From an uncultured Alphaproteobacteria bacterium (GTDB taxonomy: Bacteria; Pseudomonadota; Alphaproteobacteria; Methylaequorales; Methylaequoraceae): a stretch of DNA of 48,128 nucleotides. A program made the position numbers and the translations under genes. How positions within the stretch are numbered: position 1 is the first letter of the stretch; each line of letters begins with the position of its first letter. This document shows, piece by piece, positions 34,055 to 41,229 of this stretch. The stretch spans positions 1 through 48,128 of the forward strand of contig CACBWF010000003.1 in NCBI GenBank assembly GCA_902542925.1, read 5' to 3'. Under the pieces are notes generated by a model. That model was not told the DNA's origin. It saw only the letters and a program-made list of their open reading frames with translations, and made no database searches.

Positions 34055-34663
34055 ATGGTCGTAGCAAAAAACGAACAATATTCTGTTCAAGCAGAAACAT
34101 TAATGAAAGCAGCAATTGAAGATTATCTTGAGCTAATAAAAGAAATTCAAGCTTCAAATGCAAATATGAAATTGATAAAAAGTATTAAAATTACTGTGAA
34201 CGGTAAACCAAGACGGTTAGTTGATGTCGGTGACCTAAAAACGGGTGAAAGTGAAAATCAATTAATTCTTTTAGTTTTTAATACAGATCACGTAGAACTT
34301 CTTTTAGACCAGATTGATGAGCTACAATTTGAATCATCAGTTGATGGTCAATTCATTAAAATTAATGTTCCTGATCCAAGCTATAAACAATTAATGGAAG
34401 TAGTAGACGACTTAAATAGAAAAAAAGGAAGTTGTATTGGAAGACTTACCAAAGCTAAATCTGAAGCAACTACAAGGGCAAGAACTGCAGTTGAAAACGA
34501 GTTTATTGAGCAAGCAGTTGCATCTAGGGCTACAAAAGTTTGCGATGAATTCTTAAGTCAATACACAGAAAAAGTAAATGAAATAACCACAGAAAAGATT
34601 CTTGAAATTTTAGGTGAAGATTATTTTAATAAATATAAAACTGAAGAATTAGACGAATTTTAG
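34055..34663 (+). CDS. ribosome recycling factor-like protein (divergent RRF fold)
   Basis: By eye the 202-residue protein aligns along its length with bacterial RRF. LMKAAIEDYLELIKEIQASN matches the N-terminal helix (MEKAVEALKEELAKIRTGR in RRF) without gaps. ANMKLIKSIKITVNGKPRRL matches the ANPALLDGI...YYGTPTPL hinge and domain II entry. QLILLVFN matches TLKINVFD, and GQFIKINVPDP matches SDIRVPLPPL. The key RRF residues are changed: the GRA of the first helix is SNA, and the arginines of RNVRRDAN become GRLTKAKS. It is therefore probably not the housekeeping recycling factor. Start ATG 34055 has AGAGG upstream. It lies 36 bases after the previous gene and is convergent with the motor operon. 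Confidence 0.6.
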   Translation: MVVAKNEQYSVQAETLMKAAIEDYLELIKEIQASNANMKLIKSIKITVNGKPRRLVDVGDLKTGESENQLILLVFNTDHVELLLDQIDELQFESSVDGQFIKINVPDPSYKQLMEVVDDLNRKKGSCIGRLTKAKSEATTRARTAVENEFIEQAVASRATKVCDEFLSQYTEKVNEITTEKILEILGEDYFNKYKTEELDEF

Positions 34664-34665
34664 TC

Positions 34666-35301
34666 TCAAGCATCAATAGAAATTCTATTTTTAGACACTT
34701 CAGTTTTATTATCATAAAGCGATGATAAATTTTTGTATTTATTTCTGTTAGTTGGTTGATAGCTTAGCGGTGACCACTTTGGGTAATCAAATGTCATTCC
34801 CTTAACAGCTAACTTATCATGCTCTTTGAATTCTTTTTCTACATTGTCGGTTTTATTTTGTTTTTCAGAAAAATCAACATTTTTTAAGTTTAAATCATTT
34901 TCTACTTTATTTATCTCGTTTTTCTTATCTTTCCATAGATTACTTATACCCAATGTATCAAATGCAAGTTCTGTAGGTGTTTTATCAAATAACTTTTCGA
35001 AAACCCAATTACCAAAACCAGCAATTGCACCAATTGGACCTCCATATATAAATCCGCCAGCACTTGATTGAACTAAGTCTCTATCTGAGTCAGGTTTGTC
35101 AGAATTGATACTTGAGTATATACCACTTATAATAGGTATATTTTGAAGGGGATTAACAAGACCTTTTATCCAATCTAGAAACTTAGACCTATTCGTGGGA
35201 CTTTCATTTTTAATACCAAAATTTACTTTATTTTTTTTATCTATATTAGTGTTGAAAGCACTTTTGGAATTAAAACTATGTAAATGACTTTTTTCTATCA
35301 T
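34666..35301 (-). CDS. alphaproteobacterial hypothetical protein in the motor operon
   Basis: Function unknown. The conserved block is FLDWIKGLVNPLQNIPIISG, then a Gly-rich SSAGGFIYGGPIGAIAGFGN. This recalls a family of hypothetical proteins found near flagellar genes in alphaproteobacteria (NPLQHIPxxSxxYR...GGxxGGPIG). The C-terminal ~90 residues are polar and low-complexity. No membrane anchor is clear, though the Gly-rich segment is amphipathic. It is the third gene after pomA-pomB, four bases after pomB, so it may act with the stators or as an assembly factor. Confidence 0.7.
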   Translation of the reverse strand: MIEKSHLHSFNSKSAFNTNIDKKNKVNFGIKNESPTNRSKFLDWIKGLVNPLQNIPIISGIYSSINSDKPDSDRDLVQSSAGGFIYGGPIGAIAGFGNWVFEKLFDKTPTELAFDTLGISNLWKDKKNEINKVENDLNLKNVDFSEKQNKTDNVEKEFKEHDKLAVKGMTFDYPKWSPLSYQPTNRNKYKNLSSLYDNKTEVSKNRISIDA

Positions 35302-35305
35302 TATT

Positions 35306-36499
35306 TCAATAATTTATTTCTATTTCAATTCTTCTATTTTTTGCTCTTCCTTGAGAAGTATCATTTGACTCAATAGGTCTTGTTTCACCATAACTAATTG
35401 CCTTCATTCTTTTTGGATCAAGAGAATCATTTTTTGATAATTGTTGTACAACCGATGCTGATCTGGCAGCTGCTAAATCCCAATTATCTCTGTAATTTGA
35501 ACCAAATGTCAAAGGCACATTATCTGTGTGACCCATTACTAAAATTTCACTTCTACCTTTTTTATTTTGTTCGGCAATCTTTGCCATTATATCTCTAGCC
35601 TTCCTTGTAAGTTCTGCTGAACCAGATTTAAAGGCACCTGCAGATCCTACCGTAATAATTACTTTATCATCATCCCTGTCAACGTTCACAAGACCCTCAC
35701 CTATTTCCTCTCTCAAAGCAACTTTAAGTTTATCCTCTGCTAGTTCAGCTTTTTTTGCCTCTTCCTTTGCCGATTGACTTTGTTCAGATTGACCAATACT
35801 ATCGCCTTCTGTTCCCTCTGCTTGACTTTCACCTTTGCTACTCGCAGCAGTTGCAAGATTTGATAAAGCCTTTTCTAATCCCCCAATTAGGACTTCTGTT
35901 TCAGATTTGCCACTTGATGATTTAACTGATTCTATTGAATCTAAGGTCTCTTTTAATAAATTTGGAAGTTCTTTCTCTTTAGCATCTAGTGGAGTAAAGT
36001 TAACTACTACTTTATCAGCTAAAACTTCAACCTCAATATCACCTCTAGCTATTGCGTCTTTGATATTTTTTGCTAACTCTGTTGCTTCTTCATCTTTACC
36101 TTCATCCTTTGTTGCATCTTGGGTTTTAGTTTTTAACTCAACATTTGGTTGGTCTGTCTCAGTAGTTTGCTGAGTCATATTTTCTGTAACCGCAGGTGTT
36201 GGGTTTGGACTAAAATTTAGCGATAAAATTGTAGTTCCTTTTGGTTGCTCAACTACCGGTATCACTCTTTGAATTCCAAAAGCATTTTTCATACTACCAC
36301 TTATTTGTTTAAACTTAGGTACATTAAACTCAGCAAATGATAGAATTAAAACAAAAAAAGCCATTAAAAGTGTTGCCATATCAGCAAAGGTTGCCATCCA
36401 TGCCGGAGCACCTTTAGGCGGACAAGCAGGACATTCATGCTCCTCTTCTTCATCCTTTTTTTCTTCTTTTTTTTTCTCTTCGACTTGTTCTTCAGCCAT
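35306..36499 (-). CDS. pomB: sodium-type flagellar stator protein PomB (MotB family)
   Basis: Stator B subunit that binds peptidoglycan and carries the ion-binding Asp. The 397 residues begin with a charged tail containing a CPAC pair, then APAWMATFADMATLLMAFFV, the single membrane helix with Asp40. FKQISGSMKNAFGIQ follows, as in Vibrio PomB. After a long, unusually acidic Ser/Glu/Lys linker comes the OmpA domain (VMGHTDNVPL, DLAAARSASVVQQL, GRAKNRRIEIEI). The FADM and KFKQIAGSMKNAFG-like blocks are PomB-type, suggesting Na+ coupling. Confidence 0.92.
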   Translation of the reverse strand: MAEEQVEEKKKEEKKDEEEEHECPACPPKGAPAWMATFADMATLLMAFFVLILSFAEFNVPKFKQISGSMKNAFGIQRVIPVVEQPKGTTILSLNFSPNPTPAVTENMTQQTTETDQPNVELKTKTQDATKDEGKDEEATELAKNIKDAIARGDIEVEVLADKVVVNFTPLDAKEKELPNLLKETLDSIESVKSSSGKSETEVLIGGLEKALSNLATAASSKGESQAEGTEGDSIGQSEQSQSAKEEAKKAELAEDKLKVALREEIGEGLVNVDRDDDKVIITVGSAGAFKSGSAELTRKARDIMAKIAEQNKKGRSEILVMGHTDNVPLTFGSNYRDNWDLAAARSASVVQQLSKNDSLDPKRMKAISYGETRPIESNDTSQGRAKNRRIEIEINY

Positions 36500-36510
36500 T
36501 TTTTGACCTA

Positions 36511-37278
36511 TTAAGCTGCAGCTTCAACTAGCGCTTGTTTCTCTTTAGGAGGAAGATTAGCAACTAATTGATCTTGAATATTTCTTCCACTTTCGCCCCT
36601 TGATATTAATTGTAATCCTATTATTATCATGTCTCTGTAAATTTGTTCATACAAAGAATAGCCTTTTAATTTTGTAACAATTGGCATAAAAATTGTGTTT
36701 GCAATCATCGCTCCATACAGTGTAGTCAATAGAGCAACCGCCATTGCAGGCCCAATTGCTTTTGGGTCTGCCATGTTACCAAGCATTGCAACTAATCCTA
36801 CTAATGTTCCAATCATACCCATTGCAGGAGCAATATCGACCCAAGCTTGAGCAACACCAATCATTTTCTCGTGGCGTTGTTGCATGCTTTTTAACTCTTT
36901 TTTTAACTGAACAGTTAATTTTTGCTCATCTGCACCATCTACAAGCATTTGAAGACCTCCGTCAAAAAAGGGATCAGGAGTTTCCTGCCCCTCTAATGCC
37001 ATCATACCGTCTTTTCTTGCAATTCCGGCTAGCTCTACAATTCTTGTAATTAATTCATCCATTTTCTTTACAGGTGGTTTAAAAGCTTTACCCATAGCAC
37101 CAAATGAACCCAAAAAAACAGGTAGAGGTGCCGTATACATGACAGCAAAAAAAGAACCCCCAAAAACAATTAAAATTGAAGGTATATCAATATATGATCC
37201 AAGCCCACCTGCTGAAATCATTGCACCAGCAATCATTCCTATGGTACCTAAAAAACCTATGAGAGATGCTAAATCCAT
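36511..37278 (-). CDS. pomA: sodium-type flagellar stator protein PomA (MotA family)
   Basis: Stator A subunit, four membrane helices, 255 residues. The N-terminus (MDLASLIGFLGTIGMIAGAM, SAGGLGSYIDIPSILIVFGG) matches PomA/Aquifex-type stators rather than enteric MotA. The cytoplasmic loop has DGGLQMLVDGADEQKL, and PAMGMIGTLVGLVAMLGNM marks helix 3. AVALLTTLYGAMIANTIFMP marks helix 4. Transcribed from its own sigma-54 promoter just upstream, with pomB 11 bases downstream. Confidence 0.95.
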   Translation of the reverse strand: MDLASLIGFLGTIGMIAGAMISAGGLGSYIDIPSILIVFGGSFFAVMYTAPLPVFLGSFGAMGKAFKPPVKKMDELITRIVELAGIARKDGMMALEGQETPDPFFDGGLQMLVDGADEQKLTVQLKKELKSMQQRHEKMIGVAQAWVDIAPAMGMIGTLVGLVAMLGNMADPKAIGPAMAVALLTTLYGAMIANTIFMPIVTKLKGYSLYEQIYRDMIIIGLQLISRGESGRNIQDQLVANLPPKEKQALVEAAA

Positions 37279-37321
37279 TAACTAATTCCTATTTTTATAT
37301 TATAAAATATTTAATGTAAGT

Positions 37322-37339
37322 TGCAACTTTGATACCAAA
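37322..37339 (-). promoter_or_regulatory. sigma-54 promoter for pomA-pomB
   Basis: On the minus strand TTTGGTATCAAAGTTGCAA has GG (37336-37335) and GC (37324-37323) with exactly ten bases between, in TGG and TTGC contexts. Transcription should start near 37312, 34 bases before the pomA ATG. Confidence 0.78.
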
Positions 37340-37397
37340 GTTATAGTTTTATATATATTTAGTTAATAAAGTTATTACAAAGTAAAATTTAAATAAT

Positions 37398-37874
37398 ATG
37401 AAAAAAAACTTTAGCCTAATTACAGTCTTATTGAACATTTTTTTTAGTATTAATCATTTAAATGCAACTAACCTTATAGACAAAGGTTATTATGTAGTTG
37501 ATCTCAAACAAAAAGTAGATTGGTTAAAATGTTCTGCTGGACAGCAATGGGATGACACAAATTGTAGTGGTGAAGCTATCAAATTAAATCTTGAAGAAGC
37601 CGAAATTGCATTAAATCAACTCAATGAACAACTAGAAGGTGAATGGAGACTTCCAACTAAGAAAGAATTGAAAAGTTTAGTATGTAGCGATTGTACAGGA
37701 GCAAAAATTAATAAAAAATATTTTCCAAACACACCTGCAGAACCTTTTTGGACCTCACAGAGAAATTGGTGGTCGCCCAAATTTTATTGGTCAGTTAATT
37801 TTTTTACTGGGCATGTTTATGGTAGATTTGTACCGGAAAAAAGATTATTTTTGAGATTTCTTAGAGATCGCTAA
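37398..37874 (+). CDS. secreted DUF1566 (Lcl C-terminal-like) domain protein
   Basis: The 158-residue protein has a signal peptide (MKKNFSLITVLLNIFFSINHLNA). The DUF1566 pattern follows: ALNQLNEQLEGEWRLPTKKE (the W-R-L-P-T-x-x-E core), then PFWTSQRNWWSPKFYWSVNF and a short aromatic C-terminus. Four Cys (WLKCSAG, TNCSG, VCSDC) suggest disulfides outside the cytoplasm. Role unknown. It is divergent from pomA across 119 bases and its 3' end touches the next minus-strand gene. Confidence 0.82.
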   Translation: MKKNFSLITVLLNIFFSINHLNATNLIDKGYYVVDLKQKVDWLKCSAGQQWDDTNCSGEAIKLNLEEAEIALNQLNEQLEGEWRLPTKKELKSLVCSDCTGAKINKKYFPNTPAEPFWTSQRNWWSPKFYWSVNFFTGHVYGRFVPEKRLFLRFLRDR

Positions 37875-38101
37875 TCTTTTTTACTTTGAAAATATTGGAG
37901 TAATTTTATTACAAATACAAATAATCCTGATATTAAAACAAATATTGCAAAATTAAGCGGCGTGACAAATTTCAAAAGGTGCAGTTGGTCTGAGGCTGTA
38001 AGTGCAACAATTATTATTAAAAGAACTGAAAATATAAAGTATCTGATCGATAAGCATAAAAAACATCCTTTTTTATCATCATTTTTTGACATAACACTCA
38101 A
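37871..38101 (-). CDS. small membrane protein, two predicted helices
   Basis: Unrecognised 76-residue protein with helices at about residues 22-40 (FIFSVLLIIIVALTASDQ) and 48-68. Start ATG 38101 overlaps the end of the SPOR gene; a second ATG at 38092 (MSKNDDKKG) is equally possible. Likely cotranscribed with the SPOR protein. Confidence 0.6.
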   Translation of the reverse strand: MSVMSKNDDKKGCFLCLSIRYFIFSVLLIIIVALTASDQLHLLKFVTPLNFAIFVLISGLFVFVIKLLQYFQSKKD

Positions 38102-38621
38102 ATTTTAAAGATTTACTATATTTACACACGTCATTAGCAAAAGATATTTTATTAGTTGGAAGTACAAGCCTATATAAACCATTTTTTTTGTCCTGAATTA
38201 TTAATAAATTAATATTTTTAAATTTTGGTTTGAGCTTATTTTCAATTAACTTTTCTAATTCAATAAGATTTTTTTTTGTTTTATATACCCCATATTGAAC
38301 AAAATATTGTTGAATATTAGGCGGTAAACTTTCTATAATGACTTTTCCTAAATTTTTATTAAGTTCTTTTTTCACAATTTTTTTTTCTTTTAAAGAATTT
38401 TGTTCAGACAATTTTTTTTCAGCAAGTGATTTCTTTTCTTGAATAACCGAAGTTAAAATTTTGTCTCTGTCAATTTTAAATTTTTTGTCAAATACGTCTA
38501 GTTGATTGTTAATAATATTTTTTGATTTATTTAAGTTTTCTTGCGTCAAAAAAATAACATTCAAGAAAATCAAAATAAAAATAATAGAAATTATATTAAA
38601 AGGAAGTAAAAAAATCATCAA
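38079..38621 (-). CDS. membrane-anchored SPOR-domain-like protein
   Basis: The 180-residue protein has an N-terminal membrane helix (about residues 4-26) and a charged helical linker. Its C-terminal ~75-residue domain fits SPOR: YFVQYGVYKTKKNLIELEKL, then INLLIIQDKKNGLYRLVLPT and a final FECYVKK. SPOR domains bind denuded peptidoglycan at the division site. Identification is by pattern, so the division role is inference. Confidence 0.65.
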   Translation of the reverse strand: MMIFLLPFNIISIIFILIFLNVIFLTQENLNKSKNIINNQLDVFDKKFKIDRDKILTSVIQEKKSLAEKKLSEQNSLKEKKIVKKELNKNLGKVIIESLPPNIQQYFVQYGVYKTKKNLIELEKLIENKLKPKFKNINLLIIQDKKNGLYRLVLPTNKISFANDVCKYSKSLKFECYVKK

Positions 38622-38728
38622 GACTACTCTAGCATTTATACTTAAAAAAAAAAGAAAAAATACACAAAAAACAGCAATTTACACATTTTTGAATAATTTA
38701 CTTCTGAAAAATTACTTTTTAAAACAAA

Positions 38729-38742
38729 GTCAGGTTTTTGAC
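38729..38742. promoter_or_regulatory. FleQ-type palindrome upstream of rpoN
   Basis: GTCA-GGTTTT-TGAC has perfect half-sites and the same spacing as the palindrome between the activator genes. It lies 76-89 bases before the rpoN start codon, within the 196-base gap. No -24/-12 element is seen downstream, so it may act on a sigma-70-type promoter. Confidence 0.45.
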
Positions 38743-38817
38743 TAAAAAAAATTGTCAAATTAAAGTTTTGCTTTTTATTCTTAAAATTGTGAGATTATAA
38801 TAAAAGGAGATATTATT

Positions 38818-40272
38818 ATGCAAATAACACAGAACCTCAAATTAAAACAGAGTCAGTCATTGGTAATGACTCCTCAATTACAACAAGCTATAAAATTATT
38901 ACAACTAACAAATTTAGAGCTATGTGATTTAGTTAATAAAGAATTAGAGGAAAATCCTTTTCTTGAAGACAGCAAATTTGAAGAAAACAAAGGTGAGGTA
39001 GATCATGAAAATGAGACACATAACCTCGAAGACGAGTTTGTCAGTAAAGATGCAATGGATTCTGAAATAAAATCAGAAGCATATGATAATTGCTGGGATA
39101 AAGAATTAAATTGTAATAATAAATCACAAAATTATGAAACAATCGATGCTGGTTCTGTTGCTGAACAAACGGTTAGTGAGGAAATAACACTGAAGTCAGT
39201 TCTCACAGATCAAGCTAATTTAGAATTTGATAAAGATGATGAAAAATTTATTTCTCGAGTTTTGATTGATTATATTGATTCATCTGGTTGGATGACAAAA
39301 GATTTAAAAGAAATTTCTGAAATTATTGGATGCGAAGAAAATAAGGTTCAAACTATAGTTGATAGAATGAAAGATTTTGAACCCAGCGGTGTTTTTGCTC
39401 AAAATCTACAAGAATGTTTGACAATTCAATTAAAAGCAAAAGAATTATTTAATGATAAAATTAAAATACTACTAGAAAATTTTGATTTGTTAGCAGCCGG
39501 TGAAATTAAGACTATTTGTAAGCAAGGTAATTGTTCAAGAGAAGAGATTGCTAAAAATTTAGCTGTTATTCGACAAATGAACCCTAAACCAGGGAATATT
39601 TATGCTGCACCTGAAAATAATATTTTTCACCCAGATGTTATTGTAAAACGCAAAAATAATACTTGGGAAGTTGAATTAAATCAAAGTACACTGCCTAAAA
39701 TTGTAGTTAATGAAAATTACGCAAATCAATTAAACAATTTAAATTGTAGTCAGGGTGATAAAAAGTTTATTACAGAATCAATTGGATCTGCCAAATGGTT
39801 AGTTAAAGCAATTGAGCAAAGGAATATAACCACACTCAAAATTAGTAGTGAAATTGTTCAACAGCAAAAAGAGTTTTTTGAAAAAGGTTTATCATACTTA
39901 AAACCTATGATACTCAAAGATGTCGCAAAAAAGATTGGAATGCATGAAAGTACGGTAAGTCGAGTAACAAGTGCAAAACTTATGCTTACACCAAGAGGTA
40001 TATTTGATATGAAACACTTTTTTAGTGCATCAATTAATAGTACAGAAAAGGGTGAATCATATTCAGCGGCTTCAGTAAGAGAAACTCTCAAAAATTTGAT
40101 TTCAAGTGAACCGCTTAATCAGCCATTTAGTGATGAGGTAATTGTTTCAAAACTTCAGAAAGAGGGAATCAACCTTGCTAGGAGAACAGTTGCTAAATAC
40201 AGAGAATTAATGTGTATTCCATCATCAGCAGAGAGAAGAAAAATAATGAAAATTCAAAATATAGGCATTTAA
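38818..40272 (+). CDS. rpoN: RNA polymerase sigma-54 factor RpoN
   Basis: Sigma factor for -24/-12 promoters that needs AAA+ activators. The 484-residue protein has the Gln-rich region I (LKLKQSQSLVMTPQLQQAIK, LLQLTNLEL), an acidic region II, the core-binding region and a HTH (HESTVSRVTSAK). The RpoN box is ARRTVAKYRE near the C-terminus. Shine-Dalgarno AGGAG lies at 38805-38809; a TATAAT at 38796-38801 is a possible -10 but lacks a clear -35. It is the only sigma-54 gene in the window and sits among the flagellar genes. Confidence 0.97.
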   Translation: MQITQNLKLKQSQSLVMTPQLQQAIKLLQLTNLELCDLVNKELEENPFLEDSKFEENKGEVDHENETHNLEDEFVSKDAMDSEIKSEAYDNCWDKELNCNNKSQNYETIDAGSVAEQTVSEEITLKSVLTDQANLEFDKDDEKFISRVLIDYIDSSGWMTKDLKEISEIIGCEENKVQTIVDRMKDFEPSGVFAQNLQECLTIQLKAKELFNDKIKILLENFDLLAAGEIKTICKQGNCSREEIAKNLAVIRQMNPKPGNIYAAPENNIFHPDVIVKRKNNTWEVELNQSTLPKIVVNENYANQLNNLNCSQGDKKFITESIGSAKWLVKAIEQRNITTLKISSEIVQQQKEFFEKGLSYLKPMILKDVAKKIGMHESTVSRVTSAKLMLTPRGIFDMKHFFSASINSTEKGESYSAASVRETLKNLISSEPLNQPFSDEVIVSKLQKEGINLARRTVAKYRELMCIPSSAERRKIMKIQNIGI

Positions 40273-40290
40273 TAAATATTAAATCAAATT

Positions 40291-40470
40291 TTAATTTATC
40301 ACGCTTTTAATTGTTTTGAAAACTTCAATGTTTTTGTCCATAAAATGTGAAACAGGATATATTTCTTTAAAAGATTCTTGTTCTTTATCATTAAAATATA
40401 CGATTTCAACAAATGGTGCACTGTTTAATTTTGTTTTATTTGAAAGTTTAATTTCTTTTAAATTATTCAT
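40291..40470 (-). CDS. small protein of unknown function
   Basis: A 59-residue reading frame (MNNLKEIKLSNKTKLNSAPF...) with a good Shine-Dalgarno, AGGAG, eight bases before its ATG at 40470, which decides this start over an upstream one at 40521. No family recognised. The sequence has no membrane helix or Cys pattern. It is convergent with rpoN. Confidence 0.5.
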   Translation of the reverse strand: MNNLKEIKLSNKTKLNSAPFVEIVYFNDKEQESFKEIYPVSHFMDKNIEVFKTIKSVIN

Positions 40471-40542
40471 AATTATTCTCCTTTTGAGGAATACTGCAGA
40501 TTTTATGCCATAGATCAGCATAAAAAATAAAACTTATTTCAT

Positions 40543-41196
40543 TTATGAATTTTCTTCTTGGAGAATTTTTTTGAAATACATAATTTTTAAATCTGTTCTA
40601 CTTTTTACTTTTGATTTTTCTTTCTGTGATAAAATTTGTCTATCTTGTAAATCTTGATTATATCTACCTTCTCTATTTTTTTTCCAATGCTCATGGACTC
40701 TTTTTAAATAAACTTTCATTCTTATTGGATTTGACGAATGGTATCGTGATATTGCTAGGTTCCAACTTTTGTACTTCAAAAATAATTTTTTGAGAAATCT
40801 CCCTGCATAGTAGATATTTTCTTCTGGATCAATCATGTCTTTCAAATTTTTAAACATCCTACCATGATACCTATAATTTAATTGCATACACCCAATATCT
40901 ATATTTTGTTCATTCGAATAAATAGCTTTATCCAGATAATTGGTCATTTCTTTTTTTGAGTCAAAAAAAATTGATTTTCCATTAACGTTTAGTGACCAAG
41001 GCCAAGGTTGATAAATACCGTTTTTTGTAATTCCTGTCTCTGTAAATGAAATTGATGAAAGTAATTTATTTGGAATCTTAAACTCTTTTTCAACCTTGGA
41101 GGCAATAGTGTAGCAATCATCCAACTTTTGAGCATTAGTATTATTTAATACAATCAAATTAAATATTAGGATTATTGGGATTGAATAAAAATTCAT
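40543..41196 (-). CDS. periplasmic lytic transglycosylase, SLT domain
   Basis: Cleaves the glycan strands of peptidoglycan. The 217-residue protein has a signal peptide (MNFYSIPIILIFNLIVLNNTNA). The SLT fold follows, with the catalytic Glu53 in SISFTETGI, then DIGCMQLNYRYHG, DPEENIYYAGRFLKKLF and WNLAISRYHSS. The tail is basic. It lies 33 bases after the M23 peptidase gene on the same strand, suggesting joint action on the wall near the bactofilins. Confidence 0.85.
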   Translation of the reverse strand: MNFYSIPIILIFNLIVLNNTNAQKLDDCYTIASKVEKEFKIPNKLLSSISFTETGITKNGIYQPWPWSLNVNGKSIFFDSKKEMTNYLDKAIYSNEQNIDIGCMQLNYRYHGRMFKNLKDMIDPEENIYYAGRFLKKLFLKYKSWNLAISRYHSSNPIRMKVYLKRVHEHWKKNREGRYNQDLQDRQILSQKEKSKVKSRTDLKIMYFKKILQEENS

Positions 41197-41229
41197 TCAA
41201 TATTTTTGCAATTACAGTGCCACTTAAAA

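Noticed and set aside
35835-36173. 112-codon open frame on the plus strand
   Set aside because: Antisense to the low-complexity linker of pomB, whose repeated Ser/Glu/Lys codons keep the opposite strand open.
38506-38745. 79-codon open frame on the plus strand upstream of rpoN
   Set aside because: Overlaps the SPOR gene start and the AT-rich gap; composition is only Lys/Ile/Phe/Asn from A/T runs, with no ribosome site.
38796-38801. TATAAT as a sigma-70 promoter for rpoN
   Set aside because: No convincing -35 box lies 16-18 bases upstream; in DNA this AT-rich the hexamer is common. Mentioned under rpoN only as a possibility.
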